A stretch of DNA of 64,000 nucleotides from Profftia tarda (GTDB lineage Bacteria; Pseudomonadota; Gammaproteobacteria; Enterobacterales; Enterobacteriaceae). Location: the NCBI RefSeq assembly GCF_904848675.1, contig NZ_LR890047.1:310001-374000 (forward strand), given 5' to 3'. Below the pieces are notes generated by a model. That model saw only the letters and a program-made list of their open reading frames with translations. It had not been told where the DNA came from and searched no databases. The position numbers and the translations under genes were made by a program. Below, one piece after another: positions 18,958-30,113 of the stretch. Position 1 is the stretch's first letter. Each line of letters starts with the position of its first letter.

Positions 18958-20853
18958 ATGATTCAATCTAGTTATAATTCTGATTCTATTGAACTTCTTA
19001 GCGGCCTAGAATCCATACGCCTTCGCCCGGGCATGTATACCGATACCTCAAATCCTAACCATTTGGCTCAAGAAATTATAGATAATAGTTTAGATGAAGT
19101 TCTTGTTGGCTCTGCATCTCGAGTAGAGGTAATTCTGTATCCGGAACAATCGCTAGAAGTCCTTGATAACGGGCGTGGTATTCCAGTGGATATTCATACC
19201 AAAGGTCTTGTATCTACCATTGAACTGATCTTTTCTCGTTTGCATACTGGCGGAAAATTTTCTAATAAAAGTTATCAATTCTCTGGCGGTCTTCACGGTG
19301 TTGGTCTTACAGTAGTTAACGCCTTATCGAAACGTGTAGAAGTAATTGTTCGGCGTAATGGCAAGGTATATCTTATAGTATTTGAGGACGGATCTAAGAT
19401 AACAGATATTCATGTAATTGGTAAATGCAGAAAACAAAACACTGGCACCAGTGTACACTTTTGGCCTGATGAAAGATTCTTTGATAGCCCAAAATTTTTA
19501 GTTTCTAGCTTAAATCATCTGCTAAGATCAAAAGCAATCTTATGTCCTGGAGTTGAAATCCTATTTAAGGATAAAATAAATAACATTGAACAGCGTTGGT
19601 GCTATCAGGGTGGTTTAAGCGACTACCTCATGAATACTGTTAAAGGTCTTAGCACGCTTCCTGAGCATGCATTTACCGGTTCTTTTTCTGGGAATAGCAA
19701 GTCTTTAGACTGGGCGTTATTATGGCTACCAGAAGGAGGGGAACTACTAACTGAAAGCTATGTTAATCTCATACCCACCATACAAGGAGGTACTCACGTT
19801 AATGGTCTACGTCAGGGATTGTTTGAAGCAATGTGCAATTTTTGTGAATTTAGCAATCTCTTGCCACGACGACTTAAGCTAACGGCAGAAGATATTTGGG
19901 GACGTTGTGCGTATGTACTCTCCGTAAAAATGCAGAATCCACAGTTTGTAGGACAAACAAAAGAACGCTTATCTTCACGTCAGTGCTCGACATTTGTTTG
20001 TGGTATTGTTAAAGATGCTTTCAGTATTTGGCTAAGCCAAAATATCCAGATGCCTAAAAAATTAGCTGATTTTATAATTGCTAATGCTCAGAATCGTACG
20101 CGTATTATTAAGAAAATTATACGCAGAAAACTTACTGGTGGTCTAGAACTGCCGGGTAAATTAGCGGATTGCACTTCTAAGGATCCTGCAAGAACAGAGC
20201 TGTTTTTAGTAGAAGGAGATTCTGCAGGTGGCTCTGCGAAGCAAGCTCGTGACCGTCAATATCAAGCAATCATGGCATTAAAAGGTAAGATATTGAATAC
20301 ATGGGAAGTCTCTTCTGATGAAGTTTTGCTTTCTCAGGAAGTACATAATATTTCTGTAGCTATTGGTATTAATCCAGATAGCAATGATCTTAGTCAGTTG
20401 CGCTATGGTAAGATTTGCATACTAGCAGATGCAGATTCAGATGGTTTACATATTGTAACGTTGCTTTGTGCATTGTTTGTCCGTCATTTCCAAGCCTTAA
20501 TATCTAATGGACATGTTTACGTTGCAATGCCGCCACTGTTCCGTATAGATCTTGGAACAGAGGTCTTTTATGCGCGTAATGAAGAAGAAAAAAATGAATT
20601 ATTAAAAGAGCTAAAGATAACAAAAAGAAAATTACATGTGCAGAGATTTAAAGGTCTAGGAGAAATGAATCCATTGCAGTTGCGTGAAACCACATTAGAT
20701 CCGTATAAGCGTCGTTTAGTGCAGTTAACCATTGATAGTAGCAATTTTGCTCAAACTATGGCTATTATGGATATGCTTTTAGCTAAGAAACGTTCTGCAG
20801 ATCGTCGCGATTGGCTAAAGAAAAAGGGTAATCTAGCTTATATAAGCCTATAA
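18958..20853 (+). CDS. parE: DNA topoisomerase IV subunit B
   Basis: ATPase subunit of topoisomerase IV, which unlinks daughter chromosomes with ParC. The GHKL ATPase motifs are present: QEIIDNSLDE (38-47), DNGRGIPVDIH (70-80) and GGLHGVGLTVVNALSK. The TOPRIM domain has LFLVEGDSAGGSAKQARD and ILADADSDGLHI. The frame is open from a TTG at 18907, but the 17 extra residues do not belong to the family. The ATG at 18958 gives 631 residues, close to the E. coli 630, and begins MIQSSYNSDSIELLSGLE as expected. The single TOPRIM without the GyrB insert separates it from GyrB. parC follows after 202 bases, closer than in E. coli. Confidence 0.96.
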   Translation: MIQSSYNSDSIELLSGLESIRLRPGMYTDTSNPNHLAQEIIDNSLDEVLVGSASRVEVILYPEQSLEVLDNGRGIPVDIHTKGLVSTIELIFSRLHTGGKFSNKSYQFSGGLHGVGLTVVNALSKRVEVIVRRNGKVYLIVFEDGSKITDIHVIGKCRKQNTGTSVHFWPDERFFDSPKFLVSSLNHLLRSKAILCPGVEILFKDKINNIEQRWCYQGGLSDYLMNTVKGLSTLPEHAFTGSFSGNSKSLDWALLWLPEGGELLTESYVNLIPTIQGGTHVNGLRQGLFEAMCNFCEFSNLLPRRLKLTAEDIWGRCAYVLSVKMQNPQFVGQTKERLSSRQCSTFVCGIVKDAFSIWLSQNIQMPKKLADFIIANAQNRTRIIKKIIRRKLTGGLELPGKLADCTSKDPARTELFLVEGDSAGGSAKQARDRQYQAIMALKGKILNTWEVSSDEVLLSQEVHNISVAIGINPDSNDLSQLRYGKICILADADSDGLHIVTLLCALFVRHFQALISNGHVYVAMPPLFRIDLGTEVFYARNEEEKNELLKELKITKRKLHVQRFKGLGEMNPLQLRETTLDPYKRRLVQLTIDSSNFAQTMAIMDMLLAKKRSADRRDWLKKKGNLAYISL

Positions 20854-21055
20854 TCCTTGTAGTGACTTCACAAGTATAAAGCTCAACCTCATAATTCCGC
20901 AAGGATAATTACAGTTATCAATTATTACAGAACACTATGTAAAGAAATATTGAGCATCGCAGGAAATTATGTAAAAATTAATTCAATAATGAAGTGCCTT
21001 GTGCACTATATCAATCAGTAATATCTAGTTATATAGATAAGCAAAAGGATTTTTA

Positions 21056-23329
21056 ATGAGTCATCTGATACATGATAATAGTGAAAGACAAGTACTGTAT
21101 AGATTTACAGAAAAAGCTTATCTAAACTATTCTATGTATGTCATCATGGATAGGGCCTTACCTTTTATTGGAGATGGTTTAAAACCTGTACAGCGTCGTA
21201 TTCTCTATGCTATGTTTGAATTAGGATTAAGCAATACCGCTAAATTCAAAAAATCTGCTCGTACTATCGGCGATGTCTTAGGTAAATATCATCCTCATGG
21301 TGATAGTGCCTGTTATGAAGCCATGGTTCTCATGGCTCAGCCCTTCTCCTATCGTTACCCATTACTCGATGGTCAAGGTAACTGGGGTTCTCCGGATGAT
21401 CCAAAGTCCTTTGCCGCAATGCGTTATACTGAATCACGTTTGTCTAAATATGCAGAAATACTACTAGGAGAGCTAGGACAAGGGAGCGTGAAATATAAGC
21501 CAAATTTTGACGGTACTACGCAAGAACCAGAAACATTACCTGCTCGTCTTCCTAATATTCTACTAAATGGCACTAGTGGTATCGCTGTTGGCATGGCAAC
21601 TGATATCCCCCCGCACAACTTGCGTGAACTAGCTAAAGCCTTAGTTATCTTGCTGGACAATCCGCGCATGACGCTCGACAATATTCTTGAGCACGTACAA
21701 GGTCCTGATTATCCAACTGAAGCTGAGATCATAACTTCACGAGAAGATATTCGCAATATATACCATACCGGATGCGGTTCAGTGCGCATGCGTGCAATTT
21801 GGAAACAAGAAGGTGATGTAGTTATTATTAGCGCACTGCCATATCAGACTTCAGGTGCTAAAGTTTTAGAACAAATTGCTAGCCAGATACGTGATAAAAA
21901 ATTATCAATGGTCGAATATTTACGTGATGAATCCGATTATGAGCATTCAACTCGTCTTGTGATCGTACCTAGTTCAACTAGCGTAGACTTGCATCAGGTC
22001 ATGAGTTACCTTTTCGCAGTTACTGATCTAGAAAAAAGCTATCGCATTAACATGAATATGATTGCCTTGGACAATCGACCAGCAGTAAAAAACTTACTTG
22101 AAATATTGAATGAATGGCTAGTTTATCGTCGTGATATAGTGCGTCACCGTTTGAGTTGTAAAATTGAAAAAATTATTAAACGGCTGCATATTTTAGAGGG
22201 GTTAAAAGTAGCATTCCTTAATCTTGATAAAATGATCCACATTATTCGTAGAGAAGATGATCCAAAACAAGAGATGATCTACCTTTTTAATATTTCTCAT
22301 GTACAGGCTGCATATATTTTTGAATTAAGACTGCGTGATCTTGCTAAATTAGAAGAGATAAAAATTACTAGTGAACAAGAACGTTTAACTAAAGAATATA
22401 ATAATTTACTTTCATTTCTTTCATCTAAACATAAACTTAATACTTTGATTAAGGAAGAAATTCAAGCTGATGCACAGGCCTACGGTAATGAACGCCGCTC
22501 CCCGATAAAAGAGCAATTGCAAAACGATGATGTTATTACAAAGTACAATTGTATTACTCCTGAGCCTATAACCATTGTGCTCTCTAAAGCTGGATGGGTG
22601 TGCATCATAAAAGGTCATGATGTTGATCCAATTTTTCTGAGTTATAAATCCGGTGATAGTTTCCTCGCATCTGCTCGCGGCCAGAGTAATCAGTCAGCAG
22701 TATTCATTGATTCGATAGGTCGTAGTTATACTCTTAATGCAAGTACTTTTCCGTATGATCGCGGAACATGGGAGCCCCTAATAGGTAAGTTGATACCCCC
22801 AGAAGGAGCTACAATTGAGAGGGTTCTTATGGCTGCAGATAGTCAAAAATTATTGATGTATTCAGATGCAGGGTATGGTTTTCTTTGCACTTTTAATAAT
22901 TTGATTACAGGAAATCGTTCTGGTAAATTAATCATCAGACTATCAAAACATGCGAACGTGTTATCACCTATTTTCATTAATAGCACTGAAGATGAAATGC
23001 TCATTGCAATTACACAGGGTGGTCGTATGTTGATGTTTCCTGTAAACGCTTTACCTTCCCTCTCAAAAGGTAAAGGTAAAAAAATTATCTCATTTACAAC
23101 TGCAGAGCGCTTATCAGGTAACAATAAACTGGCTTACTCGATAGTAGTGCAGTCACAGATGTCTATTATCATCTATTCAAGAAAGAGAAAGCTAGTTATG
23201 AAGTCGCGGACACTTTCAAAATTCCGGGCTAACCGGGGATGTGAAGGTCAATTATTACCGCGTGGTTTTCAGGTTATCGAACACATCGATATTTTAAAGA
23301 CAAAGCAAAAAATTAGTTCTCCTGATTGA
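21056..23329 (+). CDS. parC: DNA topoisomerase IV subunit A
   Basis: Breakage-reunion subunit of topoisomerase IV. It has 757 residues (E. coli 752). The winged-helix core has PVQRRILYAM, then GKYHPHGDSACYEAM with serine 84 and glutamate 88 at the quinolone-determining positions in their sensitive-type form. The catalytic tyrosine is in AAMRYTESRLSKYAE (Y124). The C-terminal beta-pinwheel retains several blades (SDAGYGFLCTFNNL, TQGGRMLMFPV) and lacks the GyrA box, so it is ParC and not GyrA. AAGGA lies about 6 bases before the ATG. The order parE-parC-plsC keeps the parC-plsC adjacency of E. coli. Confidence 0.96.
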   Translation: MSHLIHDNSERQVLYRFTEKAYLNYSMYVIMDRALPFIGDGLKPVQRRILYAMFELGLSNTAKFKKSARTIGDVLGKYHPHGDSACYEAMVLMAQPFSYRYPLLDGQGNWGSPDDPKSFAAMRYTESRLSKYAEILLGELGQGSVKYKPNFDGTTQEPETLPARLPNILLNGTSGIAVGMATDIPPHNLRELAKALVILLDNPRMTLDNILEHVQGPDYPTEAEIITSREDIRNIYHTGCGSVRMRAIWKQEGDVVIISALPYQTSGAKVLEQIASQIRDKKLSMVEYLRDESDYEHSTRLVIVPSSTSVDLHQVMSYLFAVTDLEKSYRINMNMIALDNRPAVKNLLEILNEWLVYRRDIVRHRLSCKIEKIIKRLHILEGLKVAFLNLDKMIHIIRREDDPKQEMIYLFNISHVQAAYIFELRLRDLAKLEEIKITSEQERLTKEYNNLLSFLSSKHKLNTLIKEEIQADAQAYGNERRSPIKEQLQNDDVITKYNCITPEPITIVLSKAGWVCIIKGHDVDPIFLSYKSGDSFLASARGQSNQSAVFIDSIGRSYTLNASTFPYDRGTWEPLIGKLIPPEGATIERVLMAADSQKLLMYSDAGYGFLCTFNNLITGNRSGKLIIRLSKHANVLSPIFINSTEDEMLIAITQGGRMLMFPVNALPSLSKGKGKKIISFTTAERLSGNNKLAYSIVVQSQMSIIIYSRKRKLVMKSRTLSKFRANRGCEGQLLPRGFQVIEHIDILKTKQKISSPD

Positions 23330-23966
23330 TATTTAATAGTATATTACTAAGATTTAAAAGTTATATTTTGATCAGTAACTACATGATAGTTTATAACTAT
23401 ATATTTTATGATTCCTTAGATACATTAATATTTAACATAATTTTATCATAATTACTATGATTCCTTAAAAATATATCGCGACAAAAGACAAGATCTAAAG
23501 TGTGAAAAATATATTTATTATAGTTAGGAAACTTACTAAATATTTAAATCGTACAGTTCAGTATATTGATAAAGCCATGGCTGCAATATTGACGTTATTT
23601 TTTTAATAAACCAGCTCCTAGTTGAATTTTTCAAAATACTAGTGCGAGCTATTATAGCAAATAATTTATAACTTTTCATAATATCTAGATTAGCTTATTT
23701 ATGGATATAATATATATTAAATATTATATTGTATGATTCTTTTTAAGAACTTTGGTATATTTAGTGAATCTCACTCATATAAATATACAAGATTAATAAT
23801 TAATTTATTTATAGTTTTCGGATATGAGCATTTTGTGTGCTTTATCATGAAACATATTATGCATTGATCTTATAAGCTTTTAAGGCTTGCTAGTAAATAG
23901 TATTCTCTGGATATCCATATAAATTTTAGTAGACATGTTACTAAGGATAATTCTTATAGGACTTTT
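23330..23966. other. Gene-free gap between parC and plsC
   Basis: These 637 bases contain no recognisable gene. In E. coli plsC follows parC much more closely, so this gap is expanded or contains decayed DNA. The plsC ribosome binding site (AGGA) is near 23955. Confidence 0.55.
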
Positions 23967-24704
23967 ATGTTATGTATCATCCGCATTGTTCTAGCTACTA
24001 TATACTGCATTTTAGCCTGCGTTTTAGGTTCTATTTATTGCATATTTAGCCCACGAAATCCCCGTCATGTCGCTACTTTTAGTTATATATTTGGACTTTT
24101 GTCTCCTTTGTTTGGTCTTAAAGTAGAAACGCGTATTCCAGTAGAAGCAAAAGATTATGGCAATTCAATTTATATAGCAAACCATCAAAACAACTACGAT
24201 ATGGTTACGATATCTAAAACTATTCAGAGAAATGTAGTCACTGTCGGGAAGAAAAGTCTGATTTGGATTCCATTTTTTGGAACGCTATATTGGCTGACAG
24301 GAAATTTGATGATTAATCGAGCAAACCGATCTCAAGCACATCATGTTATCACAGAAGTTGTGAATCAGTTCCGTACTGCAACTATATCCTTCTGGATGTT
24401 TCCTGAAGGCACGCGTAGCCGAGGGCGCGGCTTGATGCCGTTTAAAACCGGTGCCTTCCATGCTGCTATTGCTGCTGGAGTGCCTATTGTTCCTGTATGT
24501 GCATCAGATACTAACGATAAAGTAAAACTGAATCGTTGTAATAACGGACTTGTTATTATTGAGATGCTACCTCCGATAGATGTAAAGAAATATGGTAAAA
24601 ATCAGGTGCGTGAACTCTCTAACTATTGTCATGCCCTGATGAAAGCTAAAATTAATGAACTCAATGCTGAAGTAGCTGATCGCGAATCTAATTCCTATTT
24701 CTAA
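23967..24704 (+). CDS. plsC: 1-acyl-glycerol-3-phosphate acyltransferase
   Basis: Inner-membrane enzyme that adds the second acyl chain to lysophosphatidic acid, giving phosphatidic acid for all phospholipids. It has 245 residues, the same as E. coli PlsC, and aligns along the whole length. The N-terminus is hydrophobic (IIRIVLATIYCILACVLGSI). The catalytic H-x4-D motif is NHQNNYD (H73, D78) and the glycerophosphate-binding motif is FPEGTRSRGRG (145-155). The frame is intact and it follows parC as in E. coli. A 10-bp inverted repeat about 120 bases downstream may serve as its terminator. Confidence 0.96.
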   Translation: MLCIIRIVLATIYCILACVLGSIYCIFSPRNPRHVATFSYIFGLLSPLFGLKVETRIPVEAKDYGNSIYIANHQNNYDMVTISKTIQRNVVTVGKKSLIWIPFFGTLYWLTGNLMINRANRSQAHHVITEVVNQFRTATISFWMFPEGTRSRGRGLMPFKTGAFHAAIAAGVPIVPVCASDTNDKVKLNRCNNGLVIIEMLPPIDVKKYGKNQVRELSNYCHALMKAKINELNAEVADRESNSYF

Positions 24705-26275
24705 GGAATACTATTATGTATCTTTAGAATATCTGCAAGATCTTGTTTTAAGATAATGAATAAAATAGTTTACGCTATCTTTACTATATTAATCAGGATT
24801 GCGACTATTATAATTTTCCTATGTGCATATAATTAAATAAAATTATTTTATCATATGCACATTGTATGTTATTTTTATACTTTCCTGTATTTTTCTCATA
24901 TTATTGTCTGCATGCAGCATATAGCTATCTAAATCTATTTATATTATGGGGGTATATCTTCTTAATATTATTTGCTCTATGAGGCTTACAAATTTATAAT
25001 CTGATTTATTGTGATATCATGCTTTGTAATCGATCTAATTGATTAGATATCATAATATTATCATATTAGATTATTTATAGGATAATTCAATCACCAATCT
25101 TAATATCCCAAGAAATATATACTAAAAATATTTTTCTTCATGCTATGCCCTCTTTTTATTATATTCTCATATTATGGAATACATTAAACTGTAGCAAGTG
25201 CTGTGATAAGAGATCACAATTGTTACAAAAGCTAATTTTATAGCAAAATGTTAAAACAAATTATTCATTTGCTTCTTAAAATTTTAATTATGCCCTAAGA
25301 AATAACTAGCTGTGTCATTCGTGATCATCATATTACTTCCGAAACTTTAAGATTTAGATATCTTTTAGAATGGTGCTACAAGTAATTTTTCGTTGTGCTA
25401 TTTTAGCCATCTCTAGGTATCTCCTAGTATGGATAACTATATTTAAAATTAACTACTCATTATTTCCTGCTTCTTTATTAAGAGCTATTAAATTTGTTAG
25501 GCATATAAAATAGTTCTCAAAGTAAGCGTTACACAGGATATGAGCATTAAAAGATTAATTTTTCAATAATGTTTTCGATTGCGCAGACACTATAAACAAT
25601 TTCGATAAAAACGGTATACCTAATAATTTGTATCTTACTATTATTAAGAATTATAAATATATATATCACCCATATCAGTCAATTACTCAGAAGTACCACT
25701 AACTCATATGTGCTCTGAGATTCAATAAATAAAACTCCTAAAATAAAAAATTATCTGCTTATATTAGTATAAGTATTCATGTTATAGATCAATATATCTA
25801 TAAAAGCAAATTGATCTGCGCTTTAAATCAAGGATATGTAATTAAGAAAATAGACATAATGATAAGATCTTGGGTTAGAAATAAGGAAATGAGAAAATGA
25901 TTATGTAATCGAAACTTACGAAGTTTAGCAAATAATTATCATATTACTCTGATTCACTAGATTAAGTCATAATTTTCGGGATGACAAATCTTGAGTAATG
26001 TTAAAGTGTCCATCTATATTCATCATCTCAATTAAATAAAATGACATAAATTTTTGCGAGTTTGTATATCAAGAATCAATATTATAGGGAAATATGTTAA
26101 GTAAATTATTGATTAAATTATATCATATATAATATTTATATGGTGTTTGTATTATACTGTATGTGTTTACGTATTATTTTATGCTTAACTACGATATTCT
26201 TTTCTTTACTCTTCTCTCTTTTTTAACGGGGTAGAAGAATATGAATGCGTGTAACTTAGTAAGGATTATACAAGA
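24705..26275. other. Gene-free gap between plsC and the nuclease gene
   Basis: About 1.57 kb of AT-rich DNA with no recognisable gene other than the inverted repeat near 24821-24862. An AAGGA at 26261-26265 probably serves the nuclease gene. Together with the 1.9 kb gap that follows, it leaves that gene isolated in about 4 kb. Confidence 0.55.
24821..24862. repeat. Inverted repeat downstream of plsC
   Basis: Arms ATGTGCATAT (24821-24830) and ATATGCACAT (24853-24862) flank an AT-only 22-base spacer that can partly pair. A T-rich stretch follows on the + strand. Possible weak terminator for plsC; it could also be chance in this composition. Confidence 0.35.
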
Positions 26276-26830
26276 ATGAGTAATTTATTAAAATTAACTA
26301 CTATGATTTTTTTTCTTTCTGTAATGATCATAAAACCCGTTTTAGCAAGTACTAGCATACAAGATATCGAAGTAGGTTTTTCGCCGGGTCAAACAGCAAA
26401 GAAGATAGTTATTGCAGCAATAGATGAAGCTAAAATATCAATTGATCTTTCGGCTTATTCTTTTACTAGTAAGCCTATTGCATTAGCTCTAGTTGATGCT
26501 CAAAAAAGAGGCGTTAATATACGGGTTGTTGCCGATAAAAGATTAAACAGCGGTAAATATACTGCTATCACCTATCTTGCTCATCAGCATATCCCAGTAA
26601 AACTAAATGACAAGTATGCAATTATGCACAATAAATTTATAATTATTGATGGTCATTCAGTTGAAACTGGATCTTTTAACTATACGCAGAGTGCAGTATC
26701 CCGTAACGCAGAAAATGTGATTTACTTGCGTAATAGACCAGATATTGCTGAAAAATATATAAGAGAATTTAATCGTTTATGGAGCGAAGCTATGCTCCAT
26801 AATTATATATTAACAAACTACATAGGATAG
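26276..26830 (+). CDS. Secreted phospholipase-D-family endonuclease (Nuc-like)
   Basis: A small single-domain phospholipase D superfamily protein, 184 residues. The start MSNLLKLTTMIFFLSVMIIK followed by PVLAS looks like a cleavable Sec signal peptide ending near residue 25. One HKD motif is complete: IMHNKFIIIDGHSVETGSFN (H118, K120, D125, then G132, S133, N135). Proteins of this size with a single HKD work as dimers; the type member is the plasmid pKM101 nuclease Nuc, and Rickettsia Pld is similar in layout. The product would act in the periplasm or outside, probably cleaving DNA; lipid cleavage is less likely but not excluded. AAGGA precedes the ATG. It has no gene neighbours within 1.5 kb on either side and is the only accessory-type gene here, so transfer from a plasmid is plausible. 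Confidence 0.85.
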   Translation: MSNLLKLTTMIFFLSVMIIKPVLASTSIQDIEVGFSPGQTAKKIVIAAIDEAKISIDLSAYSFTSKPIALALVDAQKRGVNIRVVADKRLNSGKYTAITYLAHQHIPVKLNDKYAIMHNKFIIIDGHSVETGSFNYTQSAVSRNAENVIYLRNRPDIAEKYIREFNRLWSEAMLHNYILTNYIG

Positions 26831-28733
26831 ATTTATACACTAAAATAGTTATTGTGTAATAAAGAAATATTATATTGACGTATTTTGAGTAAGCGTAATA
26901 TTTATACAATATAGTGCTTAATTTATCAACAAACATACTCAAGTACTCATTATTTTATAATACAGATTATATACCCAATAATTTAATGAACAAAATATTA
27001 ATTCTTGGTCAATTAGTAATTTGTATTTCAATCACCATTTTTCAATAGACTTACCTAAGTCGTAATGGCTTTCATATTATTTGGTTACCGCAAAAAATTC
27101 TATAGGATTCAGATATGTTAAATATCATGATTTAAGTAGGGAATTTAATTCTATTTACTAGATTTTATATATTTAAGAAATATTATGCATTAATAGATAA
27201 TTCTTAGTAAGAAAGATATATCATATCTCTCATGGAACACATACTCTATTTTTTAGATCTGGTTATACAGTATCTTTTCTAGATTTTGTAAACAGATGGT
27301 ATTAGGTACTTAATCGATAATTTCTAATCTAAATAAATATCCTGTCTATAATAAATCTTCTATGAATTCCTCCACTAGGCTTTTATATATACTATTCGTG
27401 ACAAATCAGATGCATAACGATTAAATTTTAGTAACACACTCTTTTAATATGTTATGCAAATCTTTTGTGGAGAATATTTCTACTATATAAAAAAATGAGA
27501 TTTATTTTTTTTAGATTGTTTCCTGGAGATTTTTGTGTTCTTGCTTTTTATTATAAAATTTCTGTCAAGGATGGTTGTTTGCATTTTGTTAATAAATATT
27601 TCTTGAGTTGTATGATTAATGCTATCACTTGATTTGTAGTATTGCGGGGTATTGATTGATAAGTTTCGATATTATATATAATTGTATATTATTATATTCT
27701 ATAGAGAATTTATGATAATGAATATCACTTGATAATGATACATTATATACATTTTATTAGAATTGAATATGATAGAGACGGGCAAAAAGTAAAAAAGTTA
27801 TGTTTAAATCTAACAACTAACTCAAAATCTCTAAATTTCACTTACCTTATGTCTTATCTCAACTTAGGACGCAGTACTGAGCATTTTCTCTAGCTTTATG
27901 ATTTTTTTCTAAAATACTTTTCAAGAAATGATATATTGCTTTTATCTTAACAATCCTTATTGCTGACTAGATTCTAATAATTTTTGATAGATTACTCTGC
28001 ATTAGATTAATCAACTTACTATTGATATAGTCAATATTTTTAGTTAGTTTCTAAAAAATTTTTAGATCTGCATAATTGTAGAAATTAAAATAATTCAGTG
28101 CAGTCGTCATTAAACCTCTATTTTGAATATCATTATCAAATAGTTCATAGTTGCATAAGCATTATGCATCAGGGAGTAATATTTTATGAAATAATTGTAT
28201 TAAAATATTACTAATTGGCAGACCTGTGAGAAAATATGTCTCTATGTATTTCAAAAATATAAATTATGATATATCCTCATTTGGTATAAACATTGCAGTG
28301 CGTTAACTATGTTTATAAGAAATAAAATAGTATATATTATGATTGATATTTATTTAGAGTTATTTCTTAGCATAAGCACTAATTATTATAACTATTGCGT
28401 TATTGGAGAAGAAAATAGTTTTCATAAATTATTATATTAAATTTTATCTCTTAAGCTTATATTTTAATTGACTGACACTATATGTTATATAAAATTTAAA
28501 AAAGAATACTATTATCCATGATAATATAGTTATAAAAGATTTATTTTTAAATATCTATTTATCATACTGCATTCAGTTTTAATGAGTATGCATTCTGACT
28601 AAATAGAATATTAAGAATTAAAGGTGAATAAAATAACAGATGATATATGACACTGATAATGAATATTAAGCATATATTATTCCGATTTTTAATATATTAT
28701 TATTTTTAAACTAGGCATAAAGCAGGTAGTGAC
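26831..28733. other. Gene-free gap between the nuclease gene and ackA
   Basis: About 1.9 kb with no recognisable gene. In E. coli yfbV lies upstream of ackA; no trace of it is seen. The ackA ribosome binding site (CAGGT) lies just before 28734. Confidence 0.55.
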
Positions 28734-29951
28734 ATGTCTAATTTGGTATTAGTTCTCAACTGTGGTAGTTCATCAGTAAAATTTGCTATTATCAATGCAG
28801 TTAACGGCGACAAGCATTTGTCTGGATTAGCTGAGTGTTTTAAACTGCCGAAGGCGCGTATTACATGGAGAATAAACGGCGCTAAATACAAAGAAAGTCT
28901 AGGTTCTGGTGCATCCTATAATGAAGCATTTCACTTTATTCTTAATTTTATTATTTCCCAAAATAATGAACTCTCGAAATCTCTTTTAGGTGTAGGCCAC
29001 CGCATAGTGCATGGTGGCGCAGATTTTACTAAGTCAGCTCTGATTACTGAGAAGGTTATAGCAGGTATTAAGAACTCAATCCCTCTTGCACCACTACACA
29101 ATACTGCACATTTAATGGGTATTACTGAATCATTCAAATACTTTCCAAACCTAAAAGATAGAAATGTTGCTGTATTTGATACTTCTTTTCATAGCACAAT
29201 GTCTCAAGAGTCTTATCTTTATGCTTTGCCATATCACTTATACAAGAAATATGGCATACGTCGCTACGGTGCACACGGTACCAGCCATTTATTTGTAAGC
29301 AAAGAAGCAGCGAAAATTCTGCATAAACCCCTTGAAGAACTCAATGTAATCACTTGTCATTTAGGGAACGGTGACTCTATAGCTGCAGTTCGCAATGGTA
29401 AATGTGTTGACACTTCTATGGGGATGACTCCCTTAGAAGGTCTTGTTATGGGCACTCGTTCTGGAGATATTGACCCATCTATTATATTTTACTTGCATGA
29501 TATATTAGGGATGAGTATTGAACGGATCAAGAGGCTGCTAACCCAAGAATCTGGACTTTTAGGATTAACGGAAGTCACTAGTGACTTCCGTTACGTTGAA
29601 GAGAACTACGAAAAAAGAACTGATGCCAAACGTGGCATGGACGTATTTTGCCATCGCTTAGCCAAATATATTGCTGCTTATACTACGCTTATGGAAGGTC
29701 GACTAGACGCTGTTGTATTTACAGGAGGTATTGGTGAAAATTCAGTAATATTACGACGACTAACTTTAAATAAACTCTCTTTGCTGGGTTTTAAAATTGA
29801 TCATAAGCAAAACTCTATAACATGTTATGGCGAATCAGGTATTATTACTAAAGATGGTAGCCCTATAGCTCTTGTCATTCCTACCAACGAAGAATGGATT
29901 ATCGCAGAAGATACATATCATCTTGTTTTAACTAAGAACCTATTAAAGTGA
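28734..29951 (+). CDS. ackA: Acetate kinase
   Basis: Converts acetyl phosphate and ADP to acetate and ATP, in the cytoplasm. It has 405 residues (E. coli 400). Motifs in order: LVLNCGSSSVKF at the N-terminus, HRIVHGG, FDTSFHSTM, RRYGAHGTSH with the catalytic histidine, the LGNGDSIAAVRNGKCVDTSM nucleotide-binding loop, and FTGGIGENS. It is the first gene of the ackA-pta pair, with 162 bases between the genes. Together with the pyruvate dehydrogenase genes in this window it forms a full route from pyruvate to acetate with ATP gain. A perfect 26-base palindrome lies inside the gene at 29567-29592. Confidence 0.97.
   Translation: MSNLVLVLNCGSSSVKFAIINAVNGDKHLSGLAECFKLPKARITWRINGAKYKESLGSGASYNEAFHFILNFIISQNNELSKSLLGVGHRIVHGGADFTKSALITEKVIAGIKNSIPLAPLHNTAHLMGITESFKYFPNLKDRNVAVFDTSFHSTMSQESYLYALPYHLYKKYGIRRYGAHGTSHLFVSKEAAKILHKPLEELNVITCHLGNGDSIAAVRNGKCVDTSMGMTPLEGLVMGTRSGDIDPSIIFYLHDILGMSIERIKRLLTQESGLLGLTEVTSDFRYVEENYEKRTDAKRGMDVFCHRLAKYIAAYTTLMEGRLDAVVFTGGIGENSVILRRLTLNKLSLLGFKIDHKQNSITCYGESGIITKDGSPIALVIPTNEEWIIAEDTYHLVLTKNLLK
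29567..29592. repeat. Perfect 26-nt palindrome inside ackA
   Basis: AACGGAAGTCACT followed directly by its exact complement AGTGACTTCCGTT, within codons for L-T-E-V-T-S-D-F-R-Y. The protein sequence is conserved, so the palindrome depends on synonymous codon choices. The RNA would form a hairpin, or the DNA a cruciform. Confidence 0.85.
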
Positions 29952-30113
29952 ATATCAAATAATGAAATTAATAATGATTATGCTTGTATAATTCACTAAT
30001 TCAGTTGGGTAATAATAGCTAACATTAATATATTTTAAGAGATTATACAAAATGTCGCTGATTATTCAGATAAAATGAGTTATGCTAGTTTTTAACTCTA
30101 AAGAGGTGCTGTC

